A DNA stretch of 64,000 nucleotides from Cokeromyces recurvatus (Eukaryota; Mucoromycota; Mucoromycetes; Mucorales; Mucoraceae). A program made the position numbers and the translations under genes. This document shows, in pieces, positions 58,430 through 64,000 of this stretch (the first letter of the stretch is position 1; every line of letters starts with the position of its first letter). The notes beneath the pieces were generated by a model. The model ran no database searches and was not told where the DNA came from. It was given only the letters and a program-made list of their open reading frames with translations. The stretch covers positions 186,001 through 250,000 of the forward strand of contig NW_026251419.1 of assembly GCF_025118155.1 (NCBI RefSeq). Direction: 5' to 3'.

Positions 58430-59857
58430 TTATTTGAAGACCTTACCGTCAACACAGTCTTCAAAGTCCCAAGCAAAGTACTTGTAGATTTCTTCCTTCT
58501 TTTCTTCATATTGAGAAGGTTCAATCTTTTGGAAGTTGTAAGATTCATAATCAGCAGCATCATAGATTTCGAAAGGAACTTCTTGGCCACGAATGACGAA
58601 GTAACCAGAGATAGTATTCTTGTTATTTTCACCACGAACAATCATAGAGGCAAAAGCGTACTTGTGAGCACGTTCAAGACGAGCATAGAAACCACCAATC
58701 AAGTTGTTGGACATGAAAGTCAAGGTCAATTCGTCGTTGTACTTGTAGTCGACCTTCCAGATGGAATAACCCTCGGATCAAAGTGTTCCCAGAACCACTT
58801 GATGGCATCCTTAGTATCATTGTTGGAGTATTCACGCTTCCAAGCATCCAAGATGAAAGGAGAGGGAGGCAACAAGTCCAACTTGGACTTGGGCTTAGGA
58901 GCAGGCTTAGCCTCTTCAGCATCTTCCTTAGGGGCAGCAGCTTCCTTCTTGGGAGCAGCTTCCTTAGGAGCAGCAGGCTTCTTCTCCTTCTTAGGAGGAG
59001 TGTACTTCAAAGGAGTTTCACAAAGTTGAAGTTCACCAAGGTACTTCTTGAAGATATCCTTAGAAGCAACAGTAGTGAAGTAACGAGTGACGTTCTTATA
59101 TTCGTTACGGAGAGACTTGTCAAGGACAGTCTTGAAGGCCAAGACCAAAGAAGTAACAAGAGTGATATCAGCGAAAGTAACAGCTTCACCAACAAGGTAT
59201 GTCTTGGTTTGAAGAGTCTTGTTAAGGGCAGCTAAGGCTCTCTTAACTCTTTCAGTAGCAGCATCAACATTGGGCTTAATATAGGGGAAGTAACCCAAGA
59301 GAGGATAGATCCAAGCACCAACGTTGTTGTTGATCTCATTATCAGCAAAGAGGACCCATTGAAGGACTTCGGCTTTTTCAATGGCGTTGCTACCGAGAAG
59401 AGGGTTGTTTTCTTTTTGAGCAGCAGCTATTGAAAAAAAAAATGTTAGTAAATGGTATTTTCCTTCTTCGTAATTTAACTATCTTATATTACCATAGTAG
59501 GCAATGGCAGAAGATTCAAAGAGGTTAACTTCAGCGGATTCCATAGCAGGAACCTTACCCATAGGGAATTTGGCTAAGAATTCAGGAGAAACATCCTTTT
59601 TAAGGTCAAAAGCCAACATTGAATTCAACACCACTGTATTCAGCCTTTAATTTAAGATAAATTAGATTTCATATAAATCGCTATATTATTTGTAATAATC
59701 TACTTACAGTAATTTGAGCTCTAGCAACGCGAGGGTTTTCAGGATAAGACTTGATAGTCTAAATAGAGATAGCAAAAAAAAAGTGAGTCATTTCATGATG
59801 CATAAACAATAATAATAATAAAATATGGTCATTAGAACTTACACCGATGGGGGCCAT
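58430..59857 (-). CDS. Translation elongation factor eEF1B gamma (EF-1-gamma)
   Basis: eEF1B-gamma is the scaffold of the nucleotide exchange complex of eEF1A. The start MAPIG is split from TIKSYPENPRVARAQIT by an intron, giving a glutathione-S-transferase-like N-terminal domain. It continues DLKKDVSPEFLAKFPMGKVP, NLFESSAIAYY, NNPLLGSNAIEKAEVLQWVL and YLVGEAVTFADITLVTSLVL. A Lys/Ala/Pro-rich linker (PPKKEKKPAAPKEAAPKKEA) joins the conserved C-terminal domain: LDLLPPSPFILDAWKREYSN, KWFWEHFDP, then, after a missing C near 58775, EGYSIWKVDYKYNDELTLTF, MSNNLIGGFYARLERAHKYA and YKYFAWDFEDCVDGKVFK. Codon use is visibly more GC-rich than in the neighbours, as in highly expressed genes. Stop at 58430-58432. 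Two or three further base shifts in the GST part (for example near 59620) are probably consensus errors. Confidence 0.95.
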
Positions 59858-60581
59858 TTGCGAAAAAAAGATACAGTATTAAAATAAAAATATCGAAATT
59901 CATTTTATTTACAAAGAAAAAAAAAATAAAAAAGTTTTCAAGTCACAATTTCAGCGCCACCTAAATCATGTATAAATTGTAAAGATGTATCTGATTGAAG
60001 TTATTATTTAGAATAAGATATTAGAACTGTCCTGGCTATATCGTCAACAACAATAAAAGTTGAAACTGATGAAGCAATATTTCCGAATAAAATCAAGATA
60101 GTAAACTTGAACAAAGTAAAAGCTACATTCATATTTAAAAAACTGAAACTTTCCGTTGAGAAAAAACGATTAGTCCTTAATGACTATACCTTTGGGTTTT
60201 TTTTTTTTTTACAAGTGGATGCTTGAAGTTGACGTTAACCTGCCAATATTTCGTAAGAGATTGGTGAATAACTTTAGTAGCATTATAAGCACGTCGCCAC
60301 AACATCTCATAGCTTTCATGGGCTAAGGCTTTATGACAGCCTATTATTACAAGAATATAAACGTATTGAACTGACTGAAGCAATTTAATATTTTTATTTA
60401 TTTTATTTCTTTTTTTTTTAAAAAAAAAACTAGGTGCCCATTGATTGATTATTATAATATTAATGACTTTATTTACATACAAATATTCATAGTTAAGATA
60501 AACATGTTTATAAGCAATAATATTTGATGCTATTTTACAATATGTATAAATAATTATTAAAGATAACGTTAATTGTCAGAA
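59858..60581. other. Intergenic region between eEF1B-gamma and condensin, with a coding-like scrap
   Basis: Upstream of eEF1B-gamma the DNA is AT-rich. On the - strand at about 60210-60350 a frame reads IGCHKALAHESYEMLWRRAY and NATKVIHQSLTKYWQVNVNF. Its composition looks like protein, unlike the rest of the gap, but it is short, ends in A-runs and has no start of its own. It could be a gene relic or TE remnant. Confidence 0.45.
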
Positions 60582-63500
60582 TTAGAGCTGTTCTTCATTA
60601 TAGTCATCATCATCGTCTTCCTCACTACTTTCTTCCTCATTATCAGTTTTAGTAGAACTGTCATTATTACGCTTTTCACTATCATTACTGCTGCTGTCAT
60701 CATTATTTTCTTCTTCTTCGGTCATAATACTATTTTGTCTTTCGATATCTTTTAAATCACTATTATATTTCTTCGTTCATTTCATTTATGTCGTCTTCAA
60801 CTAACGTTGTTTCTGTTGGCTGTTCTTCTGTGTGTTGCCTTGATTGTTTGCTTCTTCCGCGTTAGCTATTGAGAGTACTTGTGATCTGATTTCCTTCGTT
60901 ACTGTTATTTGTAGCTATAGGAGATGCATGACTACTAGAATTTACTTCCCCTGTTTGGGCATTCTGAGTAGCACTATGCTGTTGTATTTCATCAATGTCT
61001 GTTGTTGGTTCAGTTTCCATTATTAAAGAATCTTTTTCTTGTTCATTACTTGTATTAAGAATATTGCTTATATTTTCAGATATCTTCATAATCGCTTTTC
61101 GAGTAGGAAGTAACTTGATAGGATTTTTCTAAAATATATACACATGAATACAAATATTATCAATTTCTGATTCAGGTTGATACTATAAATGTATTTTTCT
61201 TACCTCATTAATCTGCTTTATCAAATCCTGAATCTCTATTAATTGTTCCTTTTCAGCTTTATCCAAGTATAATTTTAGTACAAAATGACACATTGTTCTT
61301 CTCTTTAACCCTTCATTTTCTCCTAAAATTATTTGAAGTGCTTGAATGGCAAGTTCGCCAGGGGTATCAAATCCAGCTTCTTTTTCTTCATCATCCATAA
61401 ATGAAGGCTGTTTTGGGTTTGTCCTGAAGGTAAAAAATAAAAATAAAAAAAAGGAATGATATTTAACTTATTTTTCTTTTTTCTTTTCAGTATTCATTTG
61501 TACGTACTTTTTGACTAATTTACGTGGATCACTTAAATCAGCTAGCATTTCTGAAATTTGTTTGGGGTTAGTCATTGTTTCATCTTTTTCTAAATCACCA
61601 TAAATATTGCAAAGCTCTTCTAATGCTGGGATAGCTATAGTAGATAAGACTTTTGATGTTTTACAGAAGAGTAGCAGAAGCAGGGAAAAAATAGGCTAAA
61701 CATTGATGAATTGTATTGTTAAAATCATTTATCACAGTTTTAGGGAAAAAGTATAAAAGAACCATGAGCCTAAGCAACTAATATATATGTATATACATGT
61801 ATATAAAGATGAGTATACGTAGAATGGTATTTTTATATGTATGTACCTCATCATCACCATATCTATTAAACAACATTAATTTGCATAAGGCTTGTGTAGT
61901 CAGTGATTGAATCTCTGTGTTATCGTGGTCTAAACCAAACTCGAAAACTTGTCTAACATCATCCGGCTAATAATGCATAGTGTATATAAATATTAGAATT
62001 CATGTACAGTATTCCTTTTAAATAGATATTTACACTAGTTAAACGATCTGAAATATAGTCTGCTCCATACATTAAGAGAATATCACCTAAGATCTATATA
62101 GAAATAAAGGTTGATTTTCTTTGTTTCCTCGTTTTTATATTGCTAATTATCTCTTACTCTAATTGCAATTTTAACTAGATCTTCATGACCAAGTTTAATA
62201 CATGTAACAAATAAATCAATGTTATGCTGTGCAAGCCTTTTATCAAGCATACAACATAAACCAAGACAATGTAAACCTTCTTGACGTAACAAAGGATCAG
62301 AACTCTGAACTGCTGGTACAATAAGGTCATTTAATAAACCATAAAGATTAGAATATCTGCTAATGGCTACAAAGTTTAGACAATTTAGTATAGAATATAA
62401 TAGACCCTCCCTCCCCCCCTTATAAATAGCCTTACTTCATAACTATTCTCTAACATTCTTTTACAAATATTTAAACAACGGAACTGCATCACTAAATTAT
62501 CAAGATCGCCACCTGTTTCTTCATCTACAGATGTATTTTGGTCAGTATCTTGTTGTGAAGATCGCTTAACTGCTACCAAGTTTTCACTGTTTTTTGATTC
62601 TTTTTGGTTTATTGTTTTCATCCTCATCTAAATCTAAAAATGGGTCTAGGGCCTCCTCTTGAATATCTGAAATAACTTCAATGATAGATCTTAAAAAAAA
62701 GGGAATAAATGCTTTAATTTTAACAGTTTCTTTCGACTACAACAAATGTGTCAATGTAGATTACCTTGTAAAGTCACGTTCATCAATCGAAATCATCCTG
62801 AAAACCTTCAATACCCTTTCAAGATGGTCATCAATTAATTCATGCATTTTTAAAATATTTCTTAAAAGTTCGTGCATATTCCTTCTTCCTACTTCATCAG
62901 CATAATCCAAGCATAATGCTATATCAAGTAACTGTATTAAAATAAATTCATAAGTTGCCACTGAATCTCCTTGTTCAATTGAGATACGATAAAGATTAAA
63001 ATAATTTTCCAAATTAAAGACATGGCGTGTAACTTCAGGCAAGGTAGCTTCCAATTGTTCGTCAAGATTATTAGTCTGTAAAAATTCTATAGCTATTTTT
63101 GCCAAACAAGGCGCTTTCCGGTGAAAGATTATTCCAGAATTCCTCTAAAGTAAGAAATAATAATAATTATTATTATTATTTTGTGTCTATAAAGACAGAA
63201 GGAGAATATTCAAATCTTTATGTATCATACCATCAAAACAATATCATTAAATACTTCGATTCTTTGCTTAAAAAAGGCCTTTAGTAATTTATCTACTAAT
63301 ACTGTTGCTGGTTGCTTTGTAGCTTGTAATCTTTCTAGAAATTCAATAAGATTGTTTCCAGCTTGTTCAAGCCACTTTTCTGCAAACATCTTTAGAGCTG
63401 AATTTCGAACTTGTTCATTTCTATCATTTAATCCCCATTTTAATATTTTATTGCGCTGATCAAAGCTTAATATTCTAAAATCATTAATTTCTGATAAAGG

Positions 63501-64000
63501 CTTTAAATATATACAACTCTTCGGTTAATATCATCTGGATCGCGTATACTCTCAATAATATAAGGCAGTGTTTGTTGCGTCACATCGATATTATATAAAT
63601 AATACGTCTTACTTCACTATAATACAAAAAAAAATAGATATGTATGCATATTGAATGAATAATACATATAGACATAATGTAGTAGAAACTAGAAACAATA
63701 ACAACAACTTACAAGTTAGAATCGTGACTCATGCTCCATAAAAGTTTATCACGAATCGTTTGTCCATCTGAACGATTAACTTCTGTGTCTGTTTGTAAAC
63801 GGCATAATGCTGTTGCAGCTTGAGCTCTGACACTTGCTTCTTTATCAACATATCCTTCAAATAAATGCTTCTTTAAATCTTGATACAAATCTTCATCAAG
63901 TTCACCCATTGAACTAATACAAAGAGCAATAATTTGATAACATCTAATTCGAATCGATGTTTTTGAATCTGAAAATCCGCGAAACAAATGTCGAATTAAA
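60582..64000 (-). CDS. YCG1: Condensin complex subunit 3 (Ycg1/CAP-G), 5' end beyond the window
   Basis: CAP-G is the HEAT-repeat subunit of condensin that binds DNA with the kleisin and compacts mitotic chromosomes. The part present starts in the N-terminal HEAT array: FRGFSDSKTSIRIRCYQIIA, EDLYQDLKKHLFEGYVDKEA and SVRAQAATALCRLQTDTEVN. Next come ESIRDPDDINRRVVYLKPLS, NDRNEQVRNSALKMFAEKWL and QATKQPATVLVDKLLKAFFK, then EYFNLYRISIEQGDS-like helices and LCLDYADEVGRRNMHELLRN. The middle and C-terminal HEAT repeats run through 61.4-62.6 kb, with GFDTPGELAIQALQIILGEN near the end. The C-terminal tail is acidic (TEEEENNDDSSSNDSEKRNN) and stops at 60582-60584 after YNEEQL. There are many short introns and a few frame breaks. 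The N-terminal ~150 residues are missing from the window. Confidence 0.88.

Noticed and set aside
58511..59235. Long + strand open frames opposite eEF1B-gamma
   Set aside because: Antisense shadows of a GC-richer, codon-biased coding region; no independent motif.

Overview
This window is nuclear DNA of an early-diverging filamentous fungus, most likely Mucoromycota (Mucorales type). The signs are very AT-rich non-coding DNA with long A/T runs, many short introns (about 50-100 nt, GT..AG), compact gene spacing, a white-collar-1 photoreceptor of fungal type, a fungal PAK/Ste20 kinase, fungal PDAT, a COP9 signalosome subunit, and CACTA- and Tc1/IS630-type transposons. I cannot name the species.

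Layout. Bases 1-43.5 kb are a dense run of conserved single-copy genes: CLASP/Stu1 microtubule regulator (-, cut by the left edge), VTI1 Q-SNARE (+), RAD51 recombinase (-), a class II DYRK kinase with a very long Ser/Thr-rich N-terminus (-), a LIM-domain protein (+), a Sir2/SIRT1-type sirtuin (+), a PAK/Ste20 kinase (-), SEC6 exocyst subunit (+), VTA1 ESCRT cofactor (+), CSN2 (-), Raptor/KOG1 of TORC1 (+), an unrecognised coiled-coil membrane protein (-), PDAT/LRO1 (+), a DPP8/9-like peptidase (-) and a WC-1 LOV-PAS photoreceptor (+). From 43.5 to 58.3 kb lies an island of mobile and repeated DNA: three copies of a protein family I do not recognise (two with an N-terminal zinc-finger part), flanked by degenerate AAAGGCAC arrays in inverted orientation; a CACTA-like element with a tnp2-type transposase, interrupted by a solo LTR with a 5-bp target duplication; a Tc1/IS630-type element with 17-bp terminal inverted repeats; and a fragment resembling a retroelement 3' end. 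From 58.4 kb to the right edge are eEF1B-gamma (-) and condensin subunit YCG1/CAP-G (-, cut by the edge).

Two points matter to a reader. First, almost every conserved gene, even RAD51 and eEF1B-gamma, is broken by single-base shifts, mostly in homopolymer runs, with family-like sequence continuing in the next frame. This looks like uncorrected consensus error in the assembly, so gene calls here span frame breaks, and the word pseudogene is reserved for repeats with independent damage. Second, the best candidate for something undescribed is the three-copy family with its flanking arrays; it may be a mobile element class of its own, but I see no recognisable transposase catalytic motif in it.

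The conserved genes form no evident pathway cluster. Several belong to membrane traffic (VTI1, SEC6, VTA1), signalling (DYRK, PAK, Raptor) and chromosome biology (RAD51, sirtuin, condensin), but I infer no shared regulation.
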